This document shows, piece by piece, positions 1 through 6,048 of a DNA stretch of 7,688 nt; the first letter of the stretch is position 1; each line of letters opens with the position of its first letter. The position numbers and the translations under genes are program-made. The notes below the pieces were generated by a model. That model saw only the letters and a program-made list of their open reading frames with translations, was not told the origin of the DNA and ran no database searches. Location of the stretch: positions 1-7,688 of the forward strand of contig DATIBC010000021.1 in NCBI GenBank assembly GCA_035457725.1, read 5' to 3'. Source of the DNA: DATFES01 sp035457725 (lineage in GTDB: Bacteria; Pseudomonadota; Alphaproteobacteria; CACIAM-22H2).

Positions 1-372
1 CGCACGCTCGCGTTGCGCAGCCGCCAAGGATATGCCCACCCGCGCGGTTGCGAGTTCGGCTGAAGCCTCCTCGACACGCGCGACAAAGGTCTCCGGGCCA
101 ATCAGCGCCAGAAGATCGCCCCGTTTGACGCGCGAATTGTAGTCGACATGCAGTTCCCGAACCTGCCCCGACAGCTGCGAACTGACCTGCACGAGCGCGA
201 CTGCGGTTACCGTGCCGGTGGCGGCGACCGTATCGATGATCGGTCCGCGCACGACGCGCGCCGTTCGGTAAGCGCCGACTTCCCGGGTGTCACCTCCGAG
301 GTACGCGAAGGCGCCGCTGGCGGTAATAGCCAGGAGAATTAGGACCAACACAAATTTGCCGCGCGTGCTCAT
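1..372 (-). CDS. Periplasmic adaptor subunit of a tripartite efflux/export pump, MacA/HlyD family (N-terminal part)
   Basis: This is a partial gene: it starts with ATG at 372-370 and is still open at base 1 after 124 codons. Family members link an inner-membrane ABC or RND transporter to an outer-membrane channel across the periplasm. Residues about 7-25 (FVLVLILLAITASGAFAYL) form an N-terminal membrane anchor. Residues about 40-100 match the MacA-type membrane-proximal and lipoyl-like half motif: a VAATGTV strand, then VSSQLSGQVRELHVDYNSRV and KRGDLLALIGPETF. From about residue 101 (VEEASAELATARV) the Ala/Glu-rich helical hairpin begins. The lipoyl second half, beta-barrel and C-terminus lie outside the window. 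No clear Shine-Dalgarno precedes the ATG, but the anchor begins just after it and no better start is seen. The transporter partner would be expected downstream, beyond the left edge. MacA-like versus another HlyD subfamily cannot be settled from this fragment. Confidence 0.9.
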   Translation of the reverse strand, partial: MSTRGKFVLVLILLAITASGAFAYLGGDTREVGAYRTARVVRGPIIDTVAATGTVTAVALVQVSSQLSGQVRELHVDYNSRVKRGDLLALIGPETFVARVEEASAELATARVGISLAAAQRERA

Positions 373-444
373 GCCAAAGATTAGTTTAGCACTCTTTATC
401 GCGTCACCGCGGCCTGCCTTTTGCACACCAAGTAGCTTGTCGAC

Positions 445-497
445 CCTAATTAGGCGGGACCCGAGGTGCCAGCAGAACCTGGACCGTTCCTTAAGGA
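445..497. repeat. Two 10-bp perfect palindromes upstream of the adaptor gene
   Basis: CCTAATTAGG at 445-454 and TCCTTAAGGA at 488-497 are each perfect palindromes. Their centres are 43 bp apart, about four helical turns, and 75-125 bp upstream of the adaptor start. They could be operator half-sites for a dimeric regulator of the adaptor gene, but the two sequences differ and a palindrome of this size occurs by chance about once per kilobase. Confidence 0.25.
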
Positions 498-587
498 CGA
501 CGTGGCCTCCCGCCAACCCCGAGTGGCCGATTAAAGGCGCAGCGCGGCATAAGCTACCGCGACACGCGACGGCTCTCTTTGAGTATT

Positions 588-604
588 ATGGTTAATGGTT
601 AATG
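588..604 (-). promoter_or_regulatory. Tandem TTAACCAT element (CtrA half-site-like)
   Basis: Read on the minus strand this 17-bp stretch holds two copies of TTAACCAT overlapping by one base, so it is a period-7 direct repeat. TTAACC is the half-site core recognised by the alphaproteobacterial cell-cycle regulator CtrA. The canonical full site is TTAA-N7-TTAA, whereas here the cores are 7 bp apart start to start (TTAA-N3-TTAA), so this is not a canonical full site. It lies about 216 bp upstream of the adaptor gene and 328 bp upstream of the coiled-coil gene. Confidence 0.3.
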
Positions 605-686
605 TCGAAAACCCGCCCTGCCGACCGAAAACTAAAACCCACGAGCCTCGAACTTTATCCCTCTTCGTCATGGGAATAGCCCGTAC

Positions 687-716
687 GAAAAGGCCGCCCA
701 TGTCGGCATGGGCGGC
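687..716 (-). terminator. Intrinsic terminator, minus strand
   Basis: GCCGCCCATG at 693-702 and CATGGGCGGC at 707-716 form a perfect 10-bp stem with a 4-base loop. On the minus strand the stem is followed directly by C and then a run of four T (691-688). There is no T-run on the plus-strand side, so the orientation is minus. The U-tract is short, so termination may be incomplete. Confidence 0.6.
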
Positions 717-720
717 GCGC

Positions 721-766
721 CCGTTCCGGGCACCGAGATCACGATCCTGCCGCGCCAGCGGAACGG
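721..766 (-). repeat. Inverted repeat CCGTTCCG/CGGAACGG
   Basis: CCGTTCCG at 721-728 and CGGAACGG at 759-766 are perfect inverted copies. The stem can be prolonged by GGCA (729-732) pairing with TGCC (748-751) across a 7-base bulge. It forms the first hairpin of the proposed small RNA. A third copy of CCGTTCCG lies at 803-810, so CGGAACGG has two possible pairing partners. Confidence 0.5.
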
Positions 767-786
767 TGGTCGCGCGGTTTTGAAGT

Positions 787-812
787 AAAAAGGCGCGGTA
801 TCCCGTTCCGCG
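787..812 (-). terminator. Weak terminator-like hairpin, minus strand
   Basis: Read on the minus strand, CGCGG (812-808) and CCGCG (798-794) form a 5-bp stem around a 9-base loop and are followed by CC and a run of five T (791-787). It would stop or attenuate minus-strand transcription that enters from within the coiled-coil gene. It overlaps the proposed promoter of the small RNA, so it would act only on transcripts starting further upstream. Confidence 0.25.
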
Positions 813-868
813 AAATCGTTAACGTCAATTCTCGAGCGATGGGCACGAAGTCATTCATCCACCAGCGA

Positions 869-885
869 TTAACGGTCGCTTTACC
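869..885 (+). promoter_or_regulatory. CtrA-like box upstream of the coiled-coil gene
   Basis: TTAA (869-872), seven bases, then TTTACC (880-885) matches the CtrA consensus TTAA-N7-TTAACC at all but one position. It ends 46 bases before the chosen start codon, a position where CtrA sites usually overlap the promoter. If real, it would place the coiled-coil gene under cell-cycle control. Confidence 0.35.
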
Positions 886-916
886 CTAATTCGTGCAGAC
901 TCAGCCGCACCGAGTT

Positions 917-923
917 GGCGGAG
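917..923 (+). promoter_or_regulatory. Ribosome binding site deciding the coiled-coil start
   Basis: GGCGGAG ends 8 bases before ATG at 932. An upstream in-frame GTG at 893 has no such element, so ATG 932 is taken as the start. Confidence 0.6.
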
Positions 924-931
924 TGGTGGAG

Positions 932-2467
932 ATGCAGGTCAACGAAATCATCACGGCGCTCGAGTCGCTTCAGACGCACTATGAATCGTGGGGCGTGACC
1001 GAAAAAATTCGCGCCTACCTGGTCGAGAACGGTCAGGCAGTGACGGAACTGGAGCATGCCAAGTTGCGGCTCGAGACCGAGATCGCCGAGCTCCGCAACC
1101 GTCACCAAGCCTGCGCGCTGACGTTGAGCGAGTTTGAGCGCCACCGCGACGCGCTCGAAACCCAACGTGTTGCGCTTCAGAGCGCGATGGCGGCGCAAAA
1201 GACCGAAACCGATCGTCTGGTCGCCGAAGCGGCGTCCAAAGCCGAAGAGTTGGCTGGCCTCGAGACGCGGCTCCATAACGTGGCGGGCGAGATCGAAAGA
1301 CTTGAGGCCCTACGCGCCGAGTCCCAGACACGTGCCGCCGAGTGCGAAGCTGCGCACTTGAACAGCGAGCAGCGGCTAGGCGAAGCGATGACGCAACTGG
1401 AGGCGCTCATTGCACAGCGAGACACGATCATTCGCGAGCTTGAGGCTGCCGATGCTTCGCTGACCGAAAAACGCACCGCCGCGGAAATCGCGGCTCGTGA
1501 GCTCGCCGAGGTCAATGATCGTCGCGAGCAGATGGCTTGGCATGAGGTCGAGACCGCCCAGGCGATCGCCGATCTGCAGGCACGCCGCGCCGCCCTGGTC
1601 GAAGAAATCGCCAAGCTCGACCAACGGCGCGAGCAAACCGCGTCCGCCGCTACCGCCGCTGAGCGGGCGGTAATGGACCTCGAGCTCTGTCAAAGCGAAC
1701 TCGCAAACGAGGTCTCGGGACTGCAAGCCCGGCGCGACTCTATCGCGGAGGCGGTCGCCGCGGAGGAGGCGGCCGAGAAACAGATCGCCCGTCGCCGCCT
1801 TGCCGTCGAGGCTGAATTCACCTTGCGAATCGCGCGTTTGGGCGACATCGAGGCGAAATTAAGCGAGGCCGAAGCGGGAATCGCCGCGCTGGCCGAGCGC
1901 AAGGCAGCGCTCGACGAGGAGACGGCGCGATTGGAATGCGCTGTATCAGATGGCGAGGAACAGAAGGGCGCGCTCGAGGCCGAGGTCGTACGACTGTCGG
2001 CTTGTCGCGAGAAATTGGCGACCAATACCGCTGAAGCGCAACGGGCCGAGCGCGCCGTGGCGGAGCTAACTACGCGCGAGCGCGAGCTTAAAAACGTTCT
2101 TGGGGTCCAGGAAAAACGCCACGCCGACCTGACCCAAGAGGTCATGAAGTACGACCAGCGGCTAGCCGATGCCCGCGCCCAATACACCGAAATGGCTCAG
2201 CAGCTCATCGCCATGCAAAAAGAACGCGAGCAACTCGTCGGAGCGATGGCGGCCGCCGAGCACGCGGCGCAAGTGCGGGCGGCGCAGATCGAGCAAGAGG
2301 CTCGCACCAAGGCGGAGCGCGCCACCGAAGAGCTCCGTCGCGCGGAGCAAGCCAAGCGCGAAACCTACGAGCTATTGAGTCGGTTGCTACAGCAACTGAA
2401 GCCGGACAGCGCCATCGAGGAGAAAGCGCCGGCGGCGAGGCCCGCTGGACTGCGCGTTTTGGCGTAA
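932..2467 (+). CDS. Large cytosolic coiled-coil protein, function unknown
   Basis: The product has 511 residues. It has no signal peptide, membrane segment, Walker motif or recognisable enzymatic motif. A short N-terminal part (residues 1-35, with MQVNEIITALESLQ and GVTEKIRAYL) is followed by an almost unbroken Ala/Glu/Arg/Leu-rich coiled coil from about 36 to 490. The heptad register looks regular: the near-repeats LQARR (215), LQARR (264) and LAERK (320) are spaced 49 and 56 residues apart, both multiples of seven. The tail (about 491-511) is Pro/Ala-rich and probably flexible. It resembles the arm regions of SMC-type proteins, and automatic annotation may call it a chromosome segregation ATPase, but no ATPase head is present. 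The next gene, on the same strand, encodes a membrane AAA ATPase, so a scaffold or partner role is plausible but unproven. A CtrA-like box lies just upstream. Confidence 0.85.
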   Translation: MQVNEIITALESLQTHYESWGVTEKIRAYLVENGQAVTELEHAKLRLETEIAELRNRHQACALTLSEFERHRDALETQRVALQSAMAAQKTETDRLVAEAASKAEELAGLETRLHNVAGEIERLEALRAESQTRAAECEAAHLNSEQRLGEAMTQLEALIAQRDTIIRELEAADASLTEKRTAAEIAARELAEVNDRREQMAWHEVETAQAIADLQARRAALVEEIAKLDQRREQTASAATAAERAVMDLELCQSELANEVSGLQARRDSIAEAVAAEEAAEKQIARRRLAVEAEFTLRIARLGDIEAKLSEAEAGIAALAERKAALDEETARLECAVSDGEEQKGALEAEVVRLSACREKLATNTAEAQRAERAVAELTTRERELKNVLGVQEKRHADLTQEVMKYDQRLADARAQYTEMAQQLIAMQKEREQLVGAMAAAEHAAQVRAAQIEQEARTKAERATEELRRAEQAKRETYELLSRLLQQLKPDSAIEEKAPAARPAGLRVLA

Positions 2468-2468
2468 A

Positions 2469-2498
2469 CCGTGGCGCCGGGCCTGCACGGCGCCACGG
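2469..2498 (+). terminator. Strong hairpin directly after the coiled-coil gene
   Basis: CCGTGGCGCCG at 2469-2479 pairs perfectly over 11 bp with 2488-2498 around an 8-base loop, starting 2 bases after the stop codon. No T-run follows on the plus strand, so it may be a 3'-end stabiliser or a Rho-assisted or leaky terminator. It suggests the coiled-coil and AAA genes are at least partly separate in transcription. Confidence 0.5.
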
Positions 2499-2512
2499 CA
2501 ATGGCCGCCGAC

Positions 2513-2524
2513 GCCCTGCAGGGC
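2513..2524. repeat. 12-bp perfect palindrome
   Basis: GCCCTGCAGGGC is a perfect palindrome 46 bases beyond the coiled-coil stop and 182 bases before the AAA gene start. It could be an operator for the downstream gene. Nothing identifies a regulator. Confidence 0.25.
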
Positions 2525-2605
2525 TAAGGCGGGTATATTATTACTGAATTCCGTGGCTCCGCAGCGAAAGCAAATAATCTGTTCCTTAAAACTCGATTCG
2601 GTTGC
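2525..2605 (+). promoter_or_regulatory. AT-rich stretch, probable promoter region of the AAA ATPase gene
   Basis: Between the palindrome and the upstream ORF the DNA turns AT-rich (TATATTATTACTGAATT at 2534-2550, AAATAATCTGTTCCTTAAAA at 2572-2591), unlike the GC-rich surroundings. This is the only clear candidate for a promoter between the two large plus-strand genes. No pair of hexamers close to the -35/-10 consensus stands out, so no exact promoter is called. Confidence 0.3.
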
Positions 2606-2710
2606 ATGGTCTCGGTGATGCAGCCCACATCCGTGAATGCGCTGACGGCCCTCCTTGATCGGCAGCCATCGCCGCGTCCGGTGCCACGACATTGTCGCGA
2701 GGCCAAATGA
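2606..2710 (+). CDS. Possible 34-residue upstream ORF, coupled by ATGA overlap
   Basis: ATG at 2606 opens a 34-codon frame whose TGA (2708-2710) overlaps the ATG of the AAA gene (2707-2709) in the ATGA arrangement typical of translational coupling. The peptide begins MVSVMQPTSVNALTALLDRQ and ends with a basic Pro/Arg-rich tail (CREAK). A second ATG at 2618 would give 30 residues. No strong Shine-Dalgarno precedes either start, and it has no recognisable family. It may be a leader peptide that tunes translation of the large gene, or a chance frame. Confidence 0.3.
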   Translation: MVSVMQPTSVNALTALLDRQPSPRPVPRHCREAK

Positions 2711-5700
2711 TCGTCGGTGCGTTCGGCCTGAAAAAGGATCCGTTCCGGATTACGCCCGACCCGCAGTTCTTCTTCGTGGGAGCCACGATGCGGCCGGGGC
2801 TCGACGAACTTGCTGCAGCTTTGATCGGCAGGCGGGGACTGCTGCTCGTCCTGGGCGACAGCGGAACCGGCAAGACGACCCTGCTGCGCAAGATGGAAGC
2901 TGACCTCGAGGACGCCGGCAGCATCGCCCTTATCGTTACGCAGCCGCGAGCCGGCATCGACGATATCCTCAATCGGTGGGCCGAGAAATTGGGCATTTCG
3001 AGCGAATCGAAAGATCGCGCTCAGCTCGTCGCCGCCATCCGCGCTCGCCGGCGCACCGCTGGCCGAGATGCGTTGGCGGCCATTCTGGTTGACGAGGCCG
3101 ATCACTGTTCCGCGGCGCTGCTGCGCGACCTCGTCACGCTCGGCGAGTCGTCCGATGACGGCGGGGACGGCATCCAGACGGTCCTTGCTGGCCAGAAGGT
3201 TCTCGAGACCCGCCTCAACCTCGAGGCTCCCGACGTACGTCAACGGGTCGCCGTAGTGACCCATCTCGAGCGTCTCTCGCCCGCCGAAGTCGAGGCGTAT
3301 ATTCGGCATAGACTCCAGTTCGCTGGCTATGCCGGGCCCGATTTGTTTGCAGGCGATCTCGTCGCGCGTGTCGCCGAGCTCACCGGGGGCGTTCCACGGC
3401 TGATCAATCACCTTTGCGGCCGTGCGTTGGTGTTGGCGCACGACTCTGGCGAGGAGGTGATATCGAATCGAACGCTCGATGAGGCGGCACGCGATTGTAT
3501 GCTGCTCGGATCGGAAGCGATGACCGTCGCCCCAGTCATAGCCCCGCATCCGGGTGCCGCGCCCCGAGCCGTCCTAGCCGAGCAGTTCGTCGCACGGCGA
3601 CACGTCGCGACAGTTCCGCCGCCCACCGACGCGCTCGATATCCCCAATCCCAAACCGGTCGAGCGTCTGGCCGATTCCCAAATCAAGCATGTCGAGCAAA
3701 AGCGGCCGGTAGACCCGCCTGCGGCGAAATCGGACAGCACCACCGCCGTATCGGCAGCCGTGGCTCAAGATCATGCGGCGTTCTCCACCGCCGAGACGTC
3801 CTCGGTCGAGATACCAACGCCAGCGGTGCCGAAAAAGCGGACCAAACGCGCAGCGAAGAGCCATGAGGTCAACGAGGGGCTACCGCCGGCCGTCCAACCC
3901 AGGCCCGGAGGCGAAATTATGTCGGCGCCGCCGCTCGTCACGCTTATCGCGGCGCCGGCAGTGCCTACTGACACGACCGACGTCGCCCCTGACGACGGGG
4001 CGGAAGGGAGAGATGACGACACAGTCTCGGCGCCCACCATCGCGGGCGAGACCGAGACGGTTCTTGAACCGCCTCCGAGGGCGATCATGAGCCCGCAGGC
4101 AGTACATGTCACGGAGGCCGCGCCGCGTCCGCTAACCAAAGTCGTCTTGCTCGGCGCGGAACATGGTGCCCCGGAAGGGACGCGCACCGAAATCCGCCAT
4201 AGCGCCGCCAACGAGCAGCAAGGCGAGGCCGAGGAGGGAGCAGGGCTGTCGGCGACGTCGCAAACGGCCAGTACATCGCCCATAGAGGCTGCCGCGGAGC
4301 GTGCATTTCCTCACGACAGTCCATCGTACGTGCCTATTAGCCGGGCGGCTGTGTCGAAGCTGGTCGGCCGCCGTCGTCCTCGAGCGTCGAGTATTGAGGC
4401 AGCAAGCACGCCGCAGTCCCTTCCGTCGGACGAGCTACCCGTGCCGCGCGGGCCTGGAAGCGACGCGGCGGTCACCTCGAGATCGGCCTCGGCGTCATCG
4501 GACGTCTCGCCGCAGCTCGAGCCACAGCGTCGGCGGAGCGTATTTGAGACTGCGAACGAGCCTGTGGCACCCGACGCTGTACGGTCATCGGGCTGGCTTC
4601 GTCGCGTGGCGATAGTTGCGCTCCTGATCGCGGGCTCCGCTGCGGCAGGGTATTTTTATCTGCAGCCCGCGCCTTTCCCCGAGGCGCCTCCGACAACGGT
4701 CGACACGACGGGGCCTAGGGTAACGCCGACGCCTCCCGTTTCCGCATCGCCGCCGCCGAGCGGTCTACAAGCATCGCCCACTGGAATAATTGACGACAAG
4801 GACCCTCGCACGGCCGTGGACCCGGCGACCACGGATGTTGTCGACGATGATTCCTTGGAGCGGCCGGCGCTTCCTGTGCCCAAAGTGCTTCGTCTCCCGA
4901 CGATCGATCCACGTCAGCCGCCGGAGCGCGGCGCAAACGCACCGTCAGGTGAATCAACGCCCGGTAACCTTTTTCCGAGCGGAACCTCTTCGACCGACGC
5001 GGCCAATATGTCGACCGCTGCGGTTGACCTGTCGCAGTTGGCGGGCACTGTCGCTGGCGACCGCGGCGGCTTCACAAGCGGCGAGCTGCCGCCATTTCCG
5101 CTGAGTGTCGCGCCGGTCACGGGCGGCGGCGGGCCTGAACAATCGCCGCGCGCCGTAGAAGCCTCGCCTGATCTTCGCGACCGCGCGCCGCAGCAGCCTG
5201 CGGTGCCGAATATCTCTCCCGCGCCGGCATCGCCGGCCAACCCGGCGATAGTCTCGGAACCGACGTCCGAAATATCGACGCCGACGTTGGCGCGGGAACT
5301 GACGCCGCCAGGGCCTGCCGATCCAATTCCTCGAATTGCTTCGGCCGAACAGGAGGCTGATCGGGCCATGGCATCACGATCGGCGACGAGTGCGACGGTC
5401 GACAAGCCTCCGGCCGTACCACCTTCGATGACAGCGACGCCCGATCCCCCACAGTCGACGGCAACCCGGGAGGCGACGAGTGAGCGCACCGAAGCGCCGT
5501 CTGCGTCGAACGTCGCCACCGCAGCAGCGCCGGCGAATTCGCCCGCGGTCGTCGAGCCTCCCACCACGTCGGCGGCCGCATCGATCCCGACCGAGCCCGC
5601 GGGACCCGCGCGGCGAACGAGCGCGGGGCCAGGAGCCGTTGCGCCGGCCGATGCCGCCAGCACCAGAGTCGCCGAGCCGACGCGTCCGGCAGCGGTCGGG

Positions 5701-6048
5701 GTCGTGCATGGTCCGAGTTCCGGGGAATTCCAATTGACCCAGGGCGGCGGGGGGATCGGCGCCGAGCAACTCATCGCCCGCGGCGATATTTACCTTCGCG
5801 ATGGCGACATCGCTTCCGCGCGCCTGCTTTACGAAGCGGCTGTACGGTTGGGAAACGCCGCCGCGGCCCGTCGTATCGGCATGACTTACGATCCGATCGA
5901 GCATAGACGGTTGCGTATCATTGGCGTGTCGCCAAACGCACAGCGAGCGCTCGAATGGTATCGTCAGGCGATGGAGGCCGGAGACGCCGAGGCGCAGCGC
6001 CGTCACGCCGAACTGTCCGCTTGGATGGCGCGCAGCGGCGCTCGATAG
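2707..6048 (+). CDS. ExeA/GspA-type AAA ATPase, single-pass membrane protein with C-terminal TPR/Sel1-like module
   Basis: The product has 1113 residues. Residues 1-265 form an ExeA/GspA-type AAA domain: the family opening FGLKKDPFRITPDPQFFF (6-23), Walker A GDSGTGKTT (50-58), Walker B ILVDEAD (126-132), AGQ (161-163) in the sensor-1 region, VRQR (177-180) as likely arginine finger, and TGGVPRLINHLCGRAL (226-241) as sensor 2. Residues about 270-625 are low-complexity with basic patches at 376-384 and 555-559. One transmembrane helix lies at about 634-652, after WLRR, predicting a cytosolic ATPase and periplasmic C-terminus. A second Pro/Ala/Ser/Thr-rich linker runs to about 1005. Residues 1019-1107 hold helical repeats (ARGDIYLRDGDIASARLLYE, then ALEWYRQAMEAGDAEAQRR). 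ExeA and DamX are about half this length and end in peptidoglycan-binding or SPOR domains. ATG 2707 (GAGG 4 bases upstream) is preferred to TTG 2692 because family members begin at this point. Confidence 0.9.
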   Translation: MIVGAFGLKKDPFRITPDPQFFFVGATMRPGLDELAAALIGRRGLLLVLGDSGTGKTTLLRKMEADLEDAGSIALIVTQPRAGIDDILNRWAEKLGISSESKDRAQLVAAIRARRRTAGRDALAAILVDEADHCSAALLRDLVTLGESSDDGGDGIQTVLAGQKVLETRLNLEAPDVRQRVAVVTHLERLSPAEVEAYIRHRLQFAGYAGPDLFAGDLVARVAELTGGVPRLINHLCGRALVLAHDSGEEVISNRTLDEAARDCMLLGSEAMTVAPVIAPHPGAAPRAVLAEQFVARRHVATVPPPTDALDIPNPKPVERLADSQIKHVEQKRPVDPPAAKSDSTTAVSAAVAQDHAAFSTAETSSVEIPTPAVPKKRTKRAAKSHEVNEGLPPAVQPRPGGEIMSAPPLVTLIAAPAVPTDTTDVAPDDGAEGRDDDTVSAPTIAGETETVLEPPPRAIMSPQAVHVTEAAPRPLTKVVLLGAEHGAPEGTRTEIRHSAANEQQGEAEEGAGLSATSQTASTSPIEAAAERAFPHDSPSYVPISRAAVSKLVGRRRPRASSIEAASTPQSLPSDELPVPRGPGSDAAVTSRSASASSDVSPQLEPQRRRSVFETANEPVAPDAVRSSGWLRRVAIVALLIAGSAAAGYFYLQPAPFPEAPPTTVDTTGPRVTPTPPVSASPPPSGLQASPTGIIDDKDPRTAVDPATTDVVDDDSLERPALPVPKVLRLPTIDPRQPPERGANAPSGESTPGNLFPSGTSSTDAANMSTAAVDLSQLAGTVAGDRGGFTSGELPPFPLSVAPVTGGGGPEQSPRAVEASPDLRDRAPQQPAVPNISPAPASPANPAIVSEPTSEISTPTLARELTPPGPADPIPRIASAEQEADRAMASRSATSATVDKPPAVPPSMTATPDPPQSTATREATSERTEAPSASNVATAAAPANSPAVVEPPTTSAAASIPTEPAGPARRTSAGPGAVAPADAASTRVAEPTRPAAVGVVHGPSSGEFQLTQGGGGIGAEQLIARGDIYLRDGDIASARLLYEAAVRLGNAAAARRIGMTYDPIEHRRLRIIGVSPNAQRALEWYRQAMEAGDAEAQRRHAELSAWMARSGAR

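Larger units (their letters stand above)
686..790 (-). ncRNA. Candidate small RNA with two adjacent hairpins
   Basis: On the minus strand a possible sigma-70 promoter (TTGACG at 828-823, then GGGATA at 804-799 after an 18-bp spacer) precedes about 100 bases that fold into two back-to-back stems. The first pairs 766-759 with 728-721 (8 bp) and continues inside with 751-748 to 732-729. Only four bases later comes the 10-bp terminator stem at 716-693, followed by CTTTTCG. A minus-strand terminator makes little sense between two divergent genes unless a transcript starts inside the interval. The -10 match is weak. The same strand also has a frame without stops through this region, but it has no ATG and no ribosome binding site, so an RNA is preferred to a protein. 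No known RNA family was recognised. Confidence 0.4.
373..931. other. Divergent intergenic region, 559 bases, rich in structure
   Basis: No convincing protein gene is seen between the adaptor gene (minus) and the coiled-coil gene (plus). Short open frames exist on both strands, but they lack ribosome binding sites and have the Arg/Pro/Ser-rich composition of chance frames in GC-rich DNA. The region does hold two palindromes, a tandem TTAACCAT element, a pair of hairpins with a minus-strand terminator, and a CtrA-like box, listed separately. It is unusually long for a simple divergent promoter region, which is why a non-coding RNA is proposed. Confidence 0.6.

Noticed and set aside
531..671. 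46-residue minus-strand frame starting at ATG 671
   Set aside because: It starts just beyond a minus-strand terminator and has no Shine-Dalgarno; the frame covers the TTAACCAT repeat, so it is probably chance.
287..783. Plus-strand frames in the divergent intergenic region
   Set aside because: No ribosome binding site, no family motif, Arg/Pro/Ser-rich, and one overlaps the terminator hairpin.
671..850. Minus-strand frame without stops, read through the candidate small RNA
   Set aside because: It has no ATG and no ribosome binding site, and it passes through the terminator stem; hairpin structure explains the region better.
881..2187. Several minus-strand frames across the coiled-coil gene
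   Set aside because: They are shadows of the heptad-rich plus-strand gene; Leu/Arg- or Ser/Ala-rich composition follows from the complementary codons.
2524..3549. 341-codon minus-strand open frame
   Set aside because: It is antisense to the AAA domain, whose Walker and sensor motifs are clear on the plus strand, and it also spans the intergenic gap.
4914..5774. 286-codon minus-strand open frame rich in Gly/Ala/Val
   Set aside because: It is the antisense of the Pro/Ala/Ser/Thr-rich periplasmic linker; its composition mirrors that low-complexity sequence and it has no family motif.
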